The notes: generated from the letters alone by a model not told the origin. 64,000 nt of DNA from Streptomyces sp. CBMA152 (GCF_014596475.1 NZ_MECJ01000007.1:124001-188000); one strand, 5' to 3'; shown: positions 44,734 to 53,937, counted from the stretch's first letter. Numbers and translations are program-made.

Positions 44734-46065
44734 CTACTGACCCGGCAGCACCGGAAAGCTTCCCGTTGCCGTCGGGGCGTGTTCCGGGAGCCATAGGACT
44801 GCGATCGCGCCGCTGGTCGTGGCGGTGCCCGTGCCCTCGGGGGCCGCGTTGCGGAAGGTCAGGCGGGCGCCCAGGACCTTCGCCTGGCCCGCCGCGATCG
44901 TCAGGCCCAGGCCGTGGCCGTGGCCCGCCCGGTCGCTGCTGCCGGTGCGGAAGCGGCTGGGGCCCTCGCGCAGGAGGGCCTCCGGGAAGCCGGGGCCGTG
45001 GTCGCGGACGCGGACCACGCGGCCCTCGACCGTGACCTCCACCGGCCCCTTGCCGTGCTTCGCCGCGTTGCCGAGCAGGTTGCCCAGGATGCGTTCCAGG
45101 CGGCGCGGGTCCGTGTTCACCCAGGATTCGTGCACCACCCTCACCGTTACGTCCGGGTCGAGGAGCGACACCCTGCGGCTGACGAACTCGCCCAGGGCGA
45201 TCTCCTGGAGCTCGGCCCGCTCGCTCGCGCTGTCGAGCCGCGCCACCTCCAGTACGTCCTCCACCAGCGTCCGCATCGCCTGGGCCCGGTTGCGTACCAG
45301 CTCGGTGGGGCGGCCGGGGGGCAGCAGTTCCGCCGCCGTCAGCAGGCCCGTCACCGGGGTGCGCAGTTCGTGCGCGATGTCGGCGGTGACGCGGCGCTCG
45401 GCCTCCAGGCGTTCCTGGAGCGCGTCCGTCAACGCGTCGACCGCGCGCGCCAGTTCATCGGTCTCGTCGCGTACGACGCCGCCGATCGCGTCCCGTACCC
45501 GTACGTCCGTATGGCCTTCGGCGACCTTCGTCGCCGCTGCCGCGGCCTTGCGCAGGCGGCGGGAGATCTGGCCGCCGATCAGGATGCCGAGCGCGCAGCC
45601 GCCGAACACGACCGCGACCGAGCCGATGACCAGGGCGCGGTCGAGGTCCGATATGACGTTGGAGCTGCGGTCGGTGAACGTGCTGTGCAGCGACAGGATG
45701 TCGCCGTTGCCGACCGGCACGGCCGCCCAGATGTCCGGCACGCCGCTCTTCGGCTCGTGCACGGACGTGGCCCGTCGGCCCGCCTCCGCCTTGGCCTTGA
45801 GGTCGGGCGGCAGCTTGGGGTCGTTGAGCTTGGCGCCGAACCGGGTCTGCTTGCTCGTCTCGTAGATCCGCTGCGCGAACAGGACCCGGTCGAGCTGGAG
45901 GTCGCGCGCGTTGTCGAGCATCGAGACCCGCGCCGCGTTGTGTACGACCAGGCTCAGCGCCATCACGGTGAGCGCGCCGACGGCGGTGATGGCGATGCTG
46001 ATCTTCCAGCGGACACCGGTCCGCAAGGCGGGGCGCCTCACGCGCGCCTCCCGCCCTCGGGGCAC
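44734..46065 (-). CDS. cseC: sensor histidine kinase CseC
   Basis: This is a 443-residue envelope-stress sensor. TM1 (about 22-43), an extracytoplasmic sensor region (44-143), TM2 (145-165) and a HAMP region lead to the HisKA motif VTADIAHELRTPVTGLL with His232. The catalytic domain has RILGNLLGNAAKHG, VRDHGPGFP and GHGLGLTIAAGQAK. In S. coelicolor CseC responds to cell-wall damage and phosphorylates CseB to induce sigE. The GTG at 46063-46065 is 10 bp after the cseB stop. Downstream sequence is a repeat element. Confidence 0.94.
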   Translation of the reverse strand: MPRGREARVRRPALRTGVRWKISIAITAVGALTVMALSLVVHNAARVSMLDNARDLQLDRVLFAQRIYETSKQTRFGAKLNDPKLPPDLKAKAEAGRRATSVHEPKSGVPDIWAAVPVGNGDILSLHSTFTDRSSNVISDLDRALVIGSVAVVFGGCALGILIGGQISRRLRKAAAAATKVAEGHTDVRVRDAIGGVVRDETDELARAVDALTDALQERLEAERRVTADIAHELRTPVTGLLTAAELLPPGRPTELVRNRAQAMRTLVEDVLEVARLDSASERAELQEIALGEFVSRRVSLLDPDVTVRVVHESWVNTDPRRLERILGNLLGNAAKHGKGPVEVTVEGRVVRVRDHGPGFPEALLREGPSRFRTGSSDRAGHGHGLGLTIAAGQAKVLGARLTFRNAAPEGTGTATTSGAIAVLWLPEHAPTATGSFPVLPGQ

Positions 46066-46075
46066 ACCATCCGCC

Positions 46076-46780
46076 TCACGCCTTCAGTTTGTAGCCGAAG
46101 CCACGTACGGTCTCGATCCGGTCCTGGCCGATCTTCGTGCGCAGCCGCTGCACATGCACGTCCACCACTCGGGTGTCGCCGCCCCAGCCGTAGTCCCAGA
46201 CCCGCTCCAGGAGCTTGTCGCGGGAGAGCACGGTACCGGGCGCGGAGGAGAACTCCAGGAGCAGCCGCATCTCGGTCGGGGTCAGCGCGACCGTCTCGCC
46301 GCCCTTGCGGACCTCCATGCCCTCGGTGTCGACCTCCAGGTCGCCGAAGGCGAGAAGGCCCTGCTCGGTGTCGTCGTCGGCCTCGGCGGCGCCCGCGTTG
46401 GGCCCGCCCGCGTGCCCGAAGCGGCGCAGCACCGCACGGATCCGGGCGACCAGGACGGCCCCGTCGAACGGCTTGGTCACGTAGTCGTCCGCGCCCGCCT
46501 CCAGGCCCAGGACCACGTCGATGGAGTCCGCGCGCGCGGACAGCATGATCACCGGGACGGTCGACTCGTCGCGGATACGGCGGCACAGGCTCACGCCGTC
46601 GAGCCCGGGCAGCATCACGTCGAGCAGCGCGATGTCCGGCTGGTCGGCGCGGAACGCCTCCAGACCGGAGAGCCCGTCGGGCATCGCGGTCACGGTGAAG
46701 CCGTCGCGCTCCAGCGCGAGCTGGGTGGCTTCACGGATGACGTCGTCGTCCTCGACGAACAGGACATGGGTCTCGGCCAT
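46076..46780 (-). CDS. cseB: response regulator CseB (OmpR family)
   Basis: This 234-residue regulator has a receiver domain with Asp11-Asp12, phospho-acceptor Asp54 (IALLDVMLPGLDG) and Lys103 (VTKPFDG). The winged-helix output domain is VALTPTEMRLLLEFSSAPGTVLSRDKLLERVW...VVDVHVQRLRTKIG. An acidic Ala-rich linker (NAGAAEADDDTEQ) separates them. Known role: activate the sigE promoter under envelope stress. It lies between cseA and cseC in the same operon. Confidence 0.95.
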   Translation of the reverse strand: MAETHVLFVEDDDVIREATQLALERDGFTVTAMPDGLSGLEAFRADQPDIALLDVMLPGLDGVSLCRRIRDESTVPVIMLSARADSIDVVLGLEAGADDYVTKPFDGAVLVARIRAVLRRFGHAGGPNAGAAEADDDTEQGLLAFGDLEVDTEGMEVRKGGETVALTPTEMRLLLEFSSAPGTVLSRDKLLERVWDYGWGGDTRVVDVHVQRLRTKIGQDRIETVRGFGYKLKA

Positions 46781-46832
46781 CGTGCTGCTCTCAGTTCCTC
46801 GGCGTGCGCTTGCCTGCTGCGTACGGATGCGG

Positions 46833-47486
46833 TCAGGGCGAGGCCGGTACGGGCGCCTCGGTGCCCTCGTCGTTGCCGACCGACTTGCTGAAGTCGTTCT
46901 CCACCTGGTCGTGCTGGGCGAACTTGGTGCCCGACCAGCGGTACGTGGTCACGATCTCACTGGAGGCGAACGCCGGCTTGTCGCCCTTCGCGTACATCTG
47001 CCGGGTCACCACCAGGTCGCCCCGGTCGATCTCCGCGTAGACCGGCGCGTCCTCGGAGGTGAAGACATTGTCGTACGAGGAGCCGTCCGCGCGGTAGACA
47101 TACGAGCCGAGTCCCACCGCGTCGCCGCAGGTCATCACGTTGACCACGACGTCCTGGCCGGCCGCGCCGGTCACATGGCCGTAGCTGACGTCGATCGGGT
47201 ACTCGCTCTTCACACAGGGCTTCAGATCGGCCTTCACGCGCTCGCTGACCTTGGGGTCGGCCTTGAGCAGCTGCACCGCGTTGACCTTCTTGAAGGGTGC
47301 CTCGGAGGTCGCGGACGGCGACGGTGTGGCGTGGCTCACCTTGTCGGTGTGCGCCTCGCCCTCGTCGCGCGTTCCCGTACCGCCCGTGGAGCACCCGGCG
47401 GCGAGCAGCCCGAAGGCGGCGAGCCCGGCCATCGCCGTGGTACCCGCCGCCAGCACGCCCCCTCTGCCCCTGGCTAGGCCGCGCAC
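46833..47486 (-). CDS. cseA: lipoprotein CseA
   Basis: This is a 217-residue exported lipoprotein with lipobox LLAAGC (Cys32) after a signal of about 31 residues, then a Ser/Thr-rich linker. The mature domain has KADLKPCVKSEYPIDVSYGHVT and VVNVMTCGDAVGLGSYVYR, with two cysteines likely to pair. In S. coelicolor CseA is extracytoplasmic and dampens sigE expression. The GTG at 47484-47486 lies 13 bp inside the sigE 3' end, implying coupling. Assignment depends mainly on operon position. Confidence 0.88.
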   Translation of the reverse strand: MRGLARGRGGVLAAGTTAMAGLAAFGLLAAGCSTGGTGTRDEGEAHTDKVSHATPSPSATSEAPFKKVNAVQLLKADPKVSERVKADLKPCVKSEYPIDVSYGHVTGAAGQDVVVNVMTCGDAVGLGSYVYRADGSSYDNVFTSEDAPVYAEIDRGDLVVTRQMYAKGDKPAFASSEIVTTYRWSGTKFAQHDQVENDFSKSVGNDEGTEAPVPASP

Positions 47487-48079
47487 CGCTCCCGCCCCTT
47501 TTCGTCGCGCTCGTCCCGGACGGCCCGTCGGTCCGCCTGGCGGCCCACCCGGCCCTGTCCCTCCGCGTTGCCGAGAGCGTGGAAGTCCAGCTCGCGGCTC
47601 TCCAGCTCCTGCCGGAGCCGGGCCAGCGCCCGGTGCAGCGTGCTCTTGACGGTACCCGCCGACATCCCGAGGGCGGCGGCCGTCTCCTCCGTGCTCATCT
47701 GCTCCCAGTGTCGCAGCACGACGACGCTGCGCTGCTTGGGAGCCAGGACCTTGAGGACGTCCATCAGCAGGGCGCGGTCGGCGCGCTGCTCGGAGCCGTC
47801 CTCGATGCGCGCGTCGGGCATCGTCTCGGTGGGCACCTCTTCGAGCTTGCGGGCGCGCCACCACTCGGTGCGGGTGTTGATCATGACGCGGCGCAGGTAG
47901 GCGTCGGCGAGCGCCTTGTCGGCGATGCCGTCCCAGCGGCCGTACGTACGGGCCAGCGCGGTCTGGAGCAGGTCCTGCGCGTCGACCGGGTCCGGAACGA
48001 GCCGACGGGCGCTGCGCAGCAGGGCCTCCTGCCGGGTACGCACGTACTCCTCGAACTCCAGCACCTCACCCTGCGCCAT
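47474..48079 (-). CDS. sigE: ECF sigma factor SigE
   Basis: This 201-residue ECF sigma factor has region 2 (EFEEYVRTRQEALLRSARRLV...DAQDLLQTALARTYGRWDGI, ADAYLRRVMINTRTEWWRAR) and region 4 (VLKVLAPKQRSVVVLRHWEQMSTEETAAALGMSAGTVKSTLHRALARLRQEL). The sequence and the downstream cseA-cseB-cseC genes match the envelope-stress operon of S. coelicolor. It controls cell-wall and lipid genes and has no dedicated anti-sigma, being regulated transcriptionally by CseB/CseC. The ATG at 48077-48079 has GGAGG 9 bases upstream. The 238-bp region upstream shows no gene and should hold the CseB-dependent promoter. Confidence 0.95.
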   Translation of the reverse strand: MAQGEVLEFEEYVRTRQEALLRSARRLVPDPVDAQDLLQTALARTYGRWDGIADKALADAYLRRVMINTRTEWWRARKLEEVPTETMPDARIEDGSEQRADRALLMDVLKVLAPKQRSVVVLRHWEQMSTEETAAALGMSAGTVKSTLHRALARLRQELESRELDFHALGNAEGQGRVGRQADRRAVRDERDEKGRERCAA

Positions 48080-48317
48080 GCTCAACCGCCTCCGTCCCCG
48101 TGACTGTCCCGCTCGTCCTGCTGGTCGCTTACCTGACTGAACCTACGGACGGTCTGTCACGGGCCTGTGCGGGAGAGCCGTCGGGCGGCGCACGGAGAGC
48201 CATCGGTTGTGTAACAGCGCAGGTTTGGCCCGTGTTTTCAAGGGGTATGGGGCTTTTCCAGCCTGACGCGGGCTGTGACACAGGGGTCGCGGTGTTACGT
48301 GAGTGGCGGCGCCGCCG

Positions 48318-49229
48318 TTACGTCAGCGGCAGCCGGTAGACCCCGCCCGCTAGCGGCTCCACGAGCCCGTCGGCGACCAGCCCGTCAAGGGCGCGCGCCC
48401 GCTGCACCGGTTCGTGCCACACCGCGTCCAGCATCGTCTGCGGCACGGGCTCCACGGCCTCCCGCAGCACCGCGAGCAGCTTGCCGCGCACCTGGCGATC
48501 CGTACCGGCGTACGTCTGGCCACGGCGCGGCGGGCCGTCGTGGGCGGGCTTGCCGGCCAGCCGCCAGGCGCAGCGCGCGGCGATCGGACACTGCCCGCAG
48601 TCCTCGTTACGTGCCGTGCACACCAGGGCGCCCAGCTCCATCGAGGCGGCCGCCCAGCGGGCCGCGCGGGCCTCGTCGTCGGGCAGCAGGACGCGGGCCA
48701 GGCGCCGCTCGGCGGCGGTGGTGGCGTTCGGCGGGTACTGGACGCCGGTGACGGCCCGCGCGAAGACCCGGCGGACGTTGGTGTCGAGCACCGCGTGGCG
48801 CTGCCCGAAGGCGAAGGAGGCGACGGCGGCCGCCGTGTACTCGCCGACCCCGGGCAGCGCGAGCAGCCGGGCGTGGTCGGGCGGCACCTCGCCGCCGTGC
48901 CGTTCCGTTATCGCCACGGCGGCCCCGTGCAGGCGCAGCGCGCGGCGCGGGTAGCCGAGCCGCCCCCAGGCCCGCACGGCCTCGCCCGGGGCGTCGGCGG
49001 CCAGGTCGGCCGGGCGCGGCCAGCGGGCCAGCCACTGCTCGTACACCGGCAGCACCCGGCTCACCGGCGTCTGCTGGAGCATGAACTCGCTGACCATCAC
49101 CCCCCAGGCACCGGCCTCGGGGCGGCGCCAGGGCAGGTCGCGCGCGTGCTGGTCGAACCACCCGATGACGGGGGTGTGAAGGGCGGAGGGGGAGACCGTG
49201 TCGGGGTCGGTCGTCGGCATCGTCGTCAT
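48318..49229 (-). CDS. mutY: A/G-specific adenine glycosylase
   Basis: This 303-residue base-excision repair enzyme removes adenine opposite 8-oxoguanine. Visible are MVSEFMLQQTPVSRV (Glu48 region), the helix-hairpin-helix LPGVGEYTAAAVASFAFG (125-142) with catalytic Asp149 (AVLDTNV), and the [4Fe-4S] loop Cys204-x6-Cys211-x2-Cys214-x5-Cys220. The C-terminal domain after residue 225 is short (about 78 residues), without the complete NUDIX-like 8-oxoG recognition domain of E. coli MutY. That fits actinobacterial short MutY forms but could reduce lesion specificity. It follows the PAP2 gene by 52 bp. Confidence 0.93.
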   Translation of the reverse strand: MTTMPTTDPDTVSPSALHTPVIGWFDQHARDLPWRRPEAGAWGVMVSEFMLQQTPVSRVLPVYEQWLARWPRPADLAADAPGEAVRAWGRLGYPRRALRLHGAAVAITERHGGEVPPDHARLLALPGVGEYTAAAVASFAFGQRHAVLDTNVRRVFARAVTGVQYPPNATTAAERRLARVLLPDDEARAARWAAASMELGALVCTARNEDCGQCPIAARCAWRLAGKPAHDGPPRRGQTYAGTDRQVRGKLLAVLREAVEPVPQTMLDAVWHEPVQRARALDGLVADGLVEPLAGGVYRLPLT

Positions 49230-49281
49230 GGCACCCCCGATCCTGGCACGGAACGGGGGTGCGGTGGGTGCCCTGGGGGGG

Positions 49282-49896
49282 CTAGCGACGGGCGTGGAGG
49301 GGGGCGCCCGGGCCGGCGAACCAGGCGGCCGCGCCGACCCGGCTCGTACGCATCGACTCGACCAGCGAAGTGACCGGCCGCGCACCGGCCTTGGCCACCA
49401 GGAACGCCATGGCGGTACCGAGGATCAGGCCCACCGCCACGTCGTGCGGGTAGTGCACCCCGACGTACACCCGGGAGAACGCCATGAGCAGCGCCATCGG
49501 CACGGTCAGCCGCCAGATGCGCGGCCAGGCGAGCGCCAGCGCGACGGCGGCGGCGCCCGCGATGGTGGCGTGGTTCGAGGGGAACGACCAGTCGCCGTGG
49601 GCCGGACAGGTGATCAGGGGCGCGGCGGCCCCCTTGACGGCTCGGCACGGCCGTTCCTCGTCGACCAGTGACTTGATCACCTCGGCGCAGATGTACGCGG
49701 CGGCCGTCGCCAGCGGGGCGAGCAGGGCCAGTGCCATCGCCGACGAACCGTCCCGGCGGGCCCGCCACCAGCCGACGACGAACAGCACGCCGAACAGGAC
49801 AAGGCCCACCTCCGTCCAGAGCTCGAAGAGGTGCTGCACCCACGAGGGCGTGTCGTGGGCGAAGTCGGTGACGTTGCGGTAGAGGTCGCTATCCAT
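49282..49896 (-). CDS. PAP2-family membrane phosphatase
   Basis: This is a 204-residue membrane protein with about five helices. The three PAP2 motifs are present: KSLVDEERPC (KxxxxxxRP), WSFPSNHATIAGAA (PSxH in place of PSGH, with the Asn a conservative family variant) and SRVYVGVHYPHDVAVG (SRxxxxxHxxxD). Such enzymes dephosphorylate undecaprenyl pyrophosphate or phosphatidic acid on the outer face of the membrane. The ATG at 49894-49896 starts MDSDLYRNV. It is divergent from the next gene by 112 bp. Confidence 0.9.
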   Translation of the reverse strand: MDSDLYRNVTDFAHDTPSWVQHLFELWTEVGLVLFGVLFVVGWWRARRDGSSAMALALLAPLATAAAYICAEVIKSLVDEERPCRAVKGAAAPLITCPAHGDWSFPSNHATIAGAAAVALALAWPRIWRLTVPMALLMAFSRVYVGVHYPHDVAVGLILGTAMAFLVAKAGARPVTSLVESMRTSRVGAAAWFAGPGAPLHARR

Positions 49897-50008
49897 GGTG
49901 ACGGACAGTATGGAACATCCACTTCCGGAATGATGATCCGGAAAAGTTGAGAAGGGTGAGCGGCGGGTGGGGCGGGAGTTGCGCCGGAACTCTCGTAGAG
50001 TTTCGTTC

Positions 50009-50827
50009 GTGGGATCTCTGCGCAATCCGGTCGGGCCGCTTCCCTCCTCCATCTACTGGCGACGGAGGGCAGTGGCGCTGTCCCTGCTCGCGCTGGCGGT
50101 GATCCTGATCCTGTGGGCCGTCAGTTCCGGTGGCGGGGGCGGCAGTAAGGGCACGAGCAACGACAAGGGCGCCCACCCGGCCCCCTCGATCACACCCGGC
50201 CCCAGCGGTTCGGGTCCCGCGATCAGTACGGCGCCGGGGGGACGGGACGAGTCGCCGGGAGGCTCCGGGAGTGGTGGCGGTTCGGGGTCCGGCGGTTCCG
50301 GGGGCGGGTCCGCCTCCTCCGGAGGCACGGGATCGGATGGCAACGGCGGTACGGGCGGGGACGGTTCGGGTTCCGGCGGGTCCGGCGGCGGCTCCGTGGG
50401 GCACCAGGTGCCGGCCGGGTCCACACTGCCGACCTGTGCGCCGGGTCAGCTGAAGCTGTCGGTGCGCAGCCTCAAGAACGCGTACGCGCCCGGTGAGAAG
50501 CCCAAGCTCGAACTCGCCGTCCAGAACACGGCGTCCTCGACCTGCAAGGCGGATCTCGGGCCGGCGAGTGCGGTGCTCGTGGTGACGGACTCCTCCGACG
50601 CGAAGGTGTGGGCGTCGGACGACTGCCCGATCGGGTCGGGGAGCGTGCTGTTCCAGGTGCCGGGGTCTTCGACGATCACGCACACCGTGGAGTGGGACCG
50701 CACCCGCAGCGCGGCCCACTGCGCGACGCCGCCACCGGGCACGCCGGGTCCGGGCACGTACTTGGCCGAGGTGAAGGTGCCGGGCCTCGCGGTCGCCCGG
50801 GCCCCGTTCTCGCTCGCGAAGGATTAA
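50009..50827 (+). CDS. membrane-anchored protein with Gly/Ser linker and Cys-containing C-terminal domain
   Basis: This predicted 272-residue protein has a positively charged start, one transmembrane helix (AVALSLLALAVILILWAVS, about 20-38), a Gly/Ser/Asp-rich linker of about 90 residues, then an extracytoplasmic beta-type domain from about 140 (LPTCAPGQLKLSVRSLKNAYAPGEKPKLELAVQNT-like). Four cysteines (TCAP, STCKAD, DDCPIG, AHCATP) could form two disulfides. The C-terminal domain resembles proteinase-inhibitor-like/DUF4232-type folds, but I am not certain. The GTG at 50009 is chosen over an upstream frame lying in the promoter. Function unknown. Confidence 0.75.
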   Translation: MGSLRNPVGPLPSSIYWRRRAVALSLLALAVILILWAVSSGGGGGSKGTSNDKGAHPAPSITPGPSGSGPAISTAPGGRDESPGGSGSGGGSGSGGSGGGSASSGGTGSDGNGGTGGDGSGSGGSGGGSVGHQVPAGSTLPTCAPGQLKLSVRSLKNAYAPGEKPKLELAVQNTASSTCKADLGPASAVLVVTDSSDAKVWASDDCPIGSGSVLFQVPGSSTITHTVEWDRTRSAAHCATPPPGTPGPGTYLAEVKVPGLAVARAPFSLAKD

Positions 50828-50828
50828 G

Positions 50829-51130
50829 CCCCCACCCCGCCCCTTCCCGAAACTCTCCGAGGGTGGGGGAGGGGAGAGCGGTTTCTCGGGGGCTGCGCCC
50901 CCGGACCCCCTTGCGGGGCCTGCGGCCCCTGCACCCCGCTGAGGGTGGGTGGGTAAGCGGGGCTTCGCCCCTGCGCCCCGCTTCGGCTGCGGACCGTGCT
51001 GGGTTGCTCGCGCAGTTCCCCGCGCCCCTAACTACCTAGGGGCGCGGGGAACTGCGCGATCAGCCCCCACCGGCCCGCAGGCGAAGAACCGGCCGCCCGC
51101 CAAGGGCTTTCGGGAAGGGGCGGGGTGGGG
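50829..51130. repeat. Interspersed palindromic repeat, copy F (full, about 300 bp)
   Basis: Outer arms ccccaccccgccccttcccgaaa (from 50831) and its inverse (51108-51130) enclose a middle region and the core pair (51010-51029 and 51038-51057, exact inverted copies with an 8-base loop). This copy contains an extra G/C-rich insertion (50863-50985) with several small hairpins. It fills most of the 321-bp gap between the convergent linker protein and disA genes; no gene is seen in the gap. Confidence 0.92.
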
Positions 51131-51148
51131 AACCAACCCCCCGCCCAG

Positions 51149-52273
51149 CTACACGTACCGCTCCAGGATGGAAGACTCCGCCAACCGCGACAGCCCCTCG
51201 CGGACGCTGCGCGCACGCGCCTCGCCGACCCCGTCGACGGTCTGGAGGTCGTCCACAGAGGCGGCCAGCAGCTTCTGAAGGCCGCCGAAATGCTCCACCA
51301 GACGCTCGATGATCGCGCCCGGCAGACGCGGAACCTTCGCCAGGAGCCGGTACCCCCGGGGGGACACCGCCGAGTCCAGCGTCTCGGGCGACCCGCTGTA
51401 CCCCAACGCCCGCGCCACTATGGGGAGTTCAAGCAGCTCAGCATGGGTGAGGTCGTTCAGCTCCGTCAGAGCCTCGGCCACCGTGCGCGACCGCTTCGCC
51501 GTGGGCTCGGGCACGTAATCCCGCACCACCAGCTCCCGCTCGGGCTCGACGCCGGCGATCAGCTCGTCGAGCTGAAGGGAGAGCAGTCGCCCGTCGGTGC
51601 CCAACTCGACCACGTACTCGGCGATTTCCGTGGCGATGCGCCGCACCATCTCCAGGCGCTGCGCGACCGCCGTGACGTCCCGGACCGTGACCAGGTCCTC
51701 GATCTCCAGGGCGGAGAGCGTGCCCGCGACCTCGTCCAGGCGCAGCTTGTAGCGCTCAAGGGTCGCCAACGCCTGGTTCGCGCGCGACAGGATCGCCGCC
51801 GACTCCTCCAGGACCCGCCGCTCCCCGTTCACGTACAGCGCGATCAGGCGCATGGACTGGGAGACCGAGACGACCGGGAAGTTGCACTGCTTGGAGACGC
51901 GGTCCGCCGTGCGGTGGCGGGTGCCGGTCTCCTCGGTGGGGATGTCCGCGTCCGGGACCAGCTGCACCCCGGCCCGGTGGATCTTGGTGATGTCCTTGTC
52001 CAGGACCAGCGCGCCGTCGAGCTTGCACAGCTCGCGCAGCCGCGTCGCCGCGAACTCGACGTCCAGGACGAAGCCGCCCGTACACATCGAGTCGACGGTC
52101 TTGTCCAGGCCGAGGACGATCAGGCCGCCCGTGTTGCCCCGGAGGATGCGCTCCAGGCCGTCGCGGAGTGCGGTGCCGGGCGCGACCGCGCTCAGCGCGG
52201 CCCGCATCAGCGCTTCATTGCCGGAGCCTGTGCCGGACTTGCCGGATCCCGCTGCCCGGTCGTTGGCTGCCAC
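51149..52273 (-). CDS. disA: DNA integrity scanning diadenylate cyclase DisA
   Basis: This 374-residue protein makes c-di-AMP from two ATP while scanning DNA. The DAC domain shows LCKLDGALVLDKD (DGA motif) and PTEETGTRHRTADRVSKQ (RHR motif). A helical linker follows, and the C-terminal helix-hairpin-helix DNA-binding region is VPRLPGAIIERLVEHFGGLQKLLAASVDDLQTVDGVGEARARSV. The GTG at 52271-52273 has AGGAG 5 bases upstream, and the length matches the S. coelicolor enzyme. c-di-AMP in Streptomyces controls osmotic adaptation and development. It is 36 bp downstream of radA, in the same operon. Confidence 0.97.
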   Translation of the reverse strand: MAANDRAAGSGKSGTGSGNEALMRAALSAVAPGTALRDGLERILRGNTGGLIVLGLDKTVDSMCTGGFVLDVEFAATRLRELCKLDGALVLDKDITKIHRAGVQLVPDADIPTEETGTRHRTADRVSKQCNFPVVSVSQSMRLIALYVNGERRVLEESAAILSRANQALATLERYKLRLDEVAGTLSALEIEDLVTVRDVTAVAQRLEMVRRIATEIAEYVVELGTDGRLLSLQLDELIAGVEPERELVVRDYVPEPTAKRSRTVAEALTELNDLTHAELLELPIVARALGYSGSPETLDSAVSPRGYRLLAKVPRLPGAIIERLVEHFGGLQKLLAASVDDLQTVDGVGEARARSVREGLSRLAESSILERYV

Positions 52274-52309
52274 TGCACTCCTCCGGTCGCAGACGTTCGA
52301 CGGCAAAGT

Positions 52310-53719
52310 CTACCGGCGCTCTTCCTCCCCCCGTGGGGCCTCGGCGCGACGTCCGCGTGGGAGCACCCGCAGCGCGTCCCCCATGTCGGCGACTTCCGTG
52401 ACCTTCATACCGGCCGGGACCTTCCCCGGGTCGGACGGTACGAGGGCGTGCGTGAAGCCCAGGCGGTGGGCCTCGGCGAGGCGGCGCTGCACGCCCGTGA
52501 CCCGCCTGACCTCGCCCGCGAGCCCCACCTCGCCGATCGCCACCAGGTTCTTGGGCAACGGGGTGTCGCTCGCCGCCGACGCCAGTGCGAGGGCGATCGC
52601 CAGGTCGGCGGCGGGCTCGGAGAGCTTCACACCGCCGACGGTGGCGCTGTAGATGTCGCGCTTGCCCAGCGCGCTGATCCGCCCGCGCTGCTCCAGGACC
52701 GCCAGCATCATCGAGACCCGGGACGTCTCCAGGCCGGACGTGGTGCGGCGGGGCGAGGGGATCTGGGAGTCGACCGTGAGCGCCTGGACCTCGGCCACCA
52801 GCGGTCTGCGGCCCTCCAGGGTCACCGTCAGACACGTGCCCGGCACCGGCTCGTCCCGACGGGTGAGGAACAGGCCGGACGGGTCGGCCAGGCCCGTGAT
52901 GCCCTCGTCGTGCAGCTCGAAGCAGCCCACCTCGTCCGTCGCCCCGTACCGGTTCTTCACACCGCGTACGAGACGCAGGCGCGCGTGGCGGTCGCCCTCG
53001 AAGGACAGGACCACGTCCACGAGGTGTTCGAGCAGGCGCGGGCCCGCGATCGCGCCGTCCTTCGTGACGTGGCCGACCAGGAGCGTCGCCATCCCGCGCT
53101 CCTTGGACGCGCGGATCAGCGCGCCCGCGACCTCGCGCACCTGCGCCATGCCGCCGGGCGCGCCGTCGATCTCCGGCGAGGCCACCGTCTGTACGGAGTC
53201 CAGGACGAGCAGGGACGGCTTCACCGCGTCCAGATGGCCCAGGACCGCGGAGAGGTCCGTCTCGGCCGCCAGATACAGATGGTCGTTGAGCGCGTTGATC
53301 CGGTCCGCGCGCAGCCGGACCTGGCTGGCGGACTCCTCGCCCGTCACATAGAGCGTGGGGTGCTCCTCGCGGGCCGCCTTGGCGGCGACGTCAAGGAGCA
53401 GCGTCGACTTGCCCACGCCCGGCTCGCCCGCGAGCAGCACCACCGCGCCCGGGACGAGCCCGCCGCCGAGCACGCGGTCCAGCTCGTCGACGCCCGTCGA
53501 GCGCGCGGTGGCCTGCCGGGCGTCCACCTGGCCGATCGGCACGGCGGCCGTGGAGACCCGGCCCGCGGCCGTCGTACGGACAGCGGGCGCGCCGTACTCC
53601 TCGACCGTGCCCCACGCCTGGCATTCGGGGCAGCGGCCGAGCCACTTGGCGGTCGTCCAGCCGCACTCGGTGCAGCGGTAGGACGGCCGGTCCTTCGCGG
53701 ATTTCGTACGGGTAGCCAT
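52310..53719 (-). CDS. radA: DNA repair protein RadA
   Basis: This 469-residue protein aids recombination and branch migration. It has an N-terminal zinc motif with Cys16, Cys19, Cys30 and Cys33 (YRCTECGWTTAKWLGRCPEC). The RecA-like ATPase has Walker A GEPGVGKST (98-106), and the RadA-specific KNRYG motif (KNRFG type) is in VKNRYGATDEVGCFEL. A Lon-protease-like C-terminal domain without catalytic Ser-Lys follows. The ATG is at 53717-53719. RadA also modulates DisA activity in bacilli, fitting the shared operon. Confidence 0.97.
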   Translation of the reverse strand: MATRTKSAKDRPSYRCTECGWTTAKWLGRCPECQAWGTVEEYGAPAVRTTAAGRVSTAAVPIGQVDARQATARSTGVDELDRVLGGGLVPGAVVLLAGEPGVGKSTLLLDVAAKAAREEHPTLYVTGEESASQVRLRADRINALNDHLYLAAETDLSAVLGHLDAVKPSLLVLDSVQTVASPEIDGAPGGMAQVREVAGALIRASKERGMATLLVGHVTKDGAIAGPRLLEHLVDVVLSFEGDRHARLRLVRGVKNRYGATDEVGCFELHDEGITGLADPSGLFLTRRDEPVPGTCLTVTLEGRRPLVAEVQALTVDSQIPSPRRTTSGLETSRVSMMLAVLEQRGRISALGKRDIYSATVGGVKLSEPAADLAIALALASAASDTPLPKNLVAIGEVGLAGEVRRVTGVQRRLAEAHRLGFTHALVPSDPGKVPAGMKVTEVADMGDALRVLPRGRRAEAPRGEEERR

Positions 53720-53937
53720 GACGTCACGGTATCGGCGCCCACTGACAACGCGGCCGGGCCCCGGGCGGTGGCCCGGGCGGGGGCCGGAGAGGAAGGCAAT
53801 GTTCCGCGCCGGGGAAGGCAATCCTCCGCGATGGAAGGTTGGATTCCTGTCCCCTTTTGAGGGATACATTCACCCGTAGGGAGTAAATGTGCTCAAGCGG
53901 CACGGAGGACCCTGGATCCTGCGCCTACCTTCGCCGG
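53720..53937. promoter_or_regulatory. Divergent promoter region between radA and the BACON gene
   Basis: This 218-bp gap contains no supported gene. It contains a short direct repeat, GGAAGGCAAT (53790-53799 and 53813-53822), and an AT-richer stretch (53858-53887, ttttgagggatacattcacccgtagggagtaaatg) likely to hold a promoter. Confidence 0.5.

Noticed and set aside
50863..50985. A small gene inside the G/C-rich insertion of repeat copy F
   Set aside because: Frames there are made of low-complexity Pro/Gly/Arg codons without a ribosome-binding site and are interrupted by hairpin modules of the repeat.
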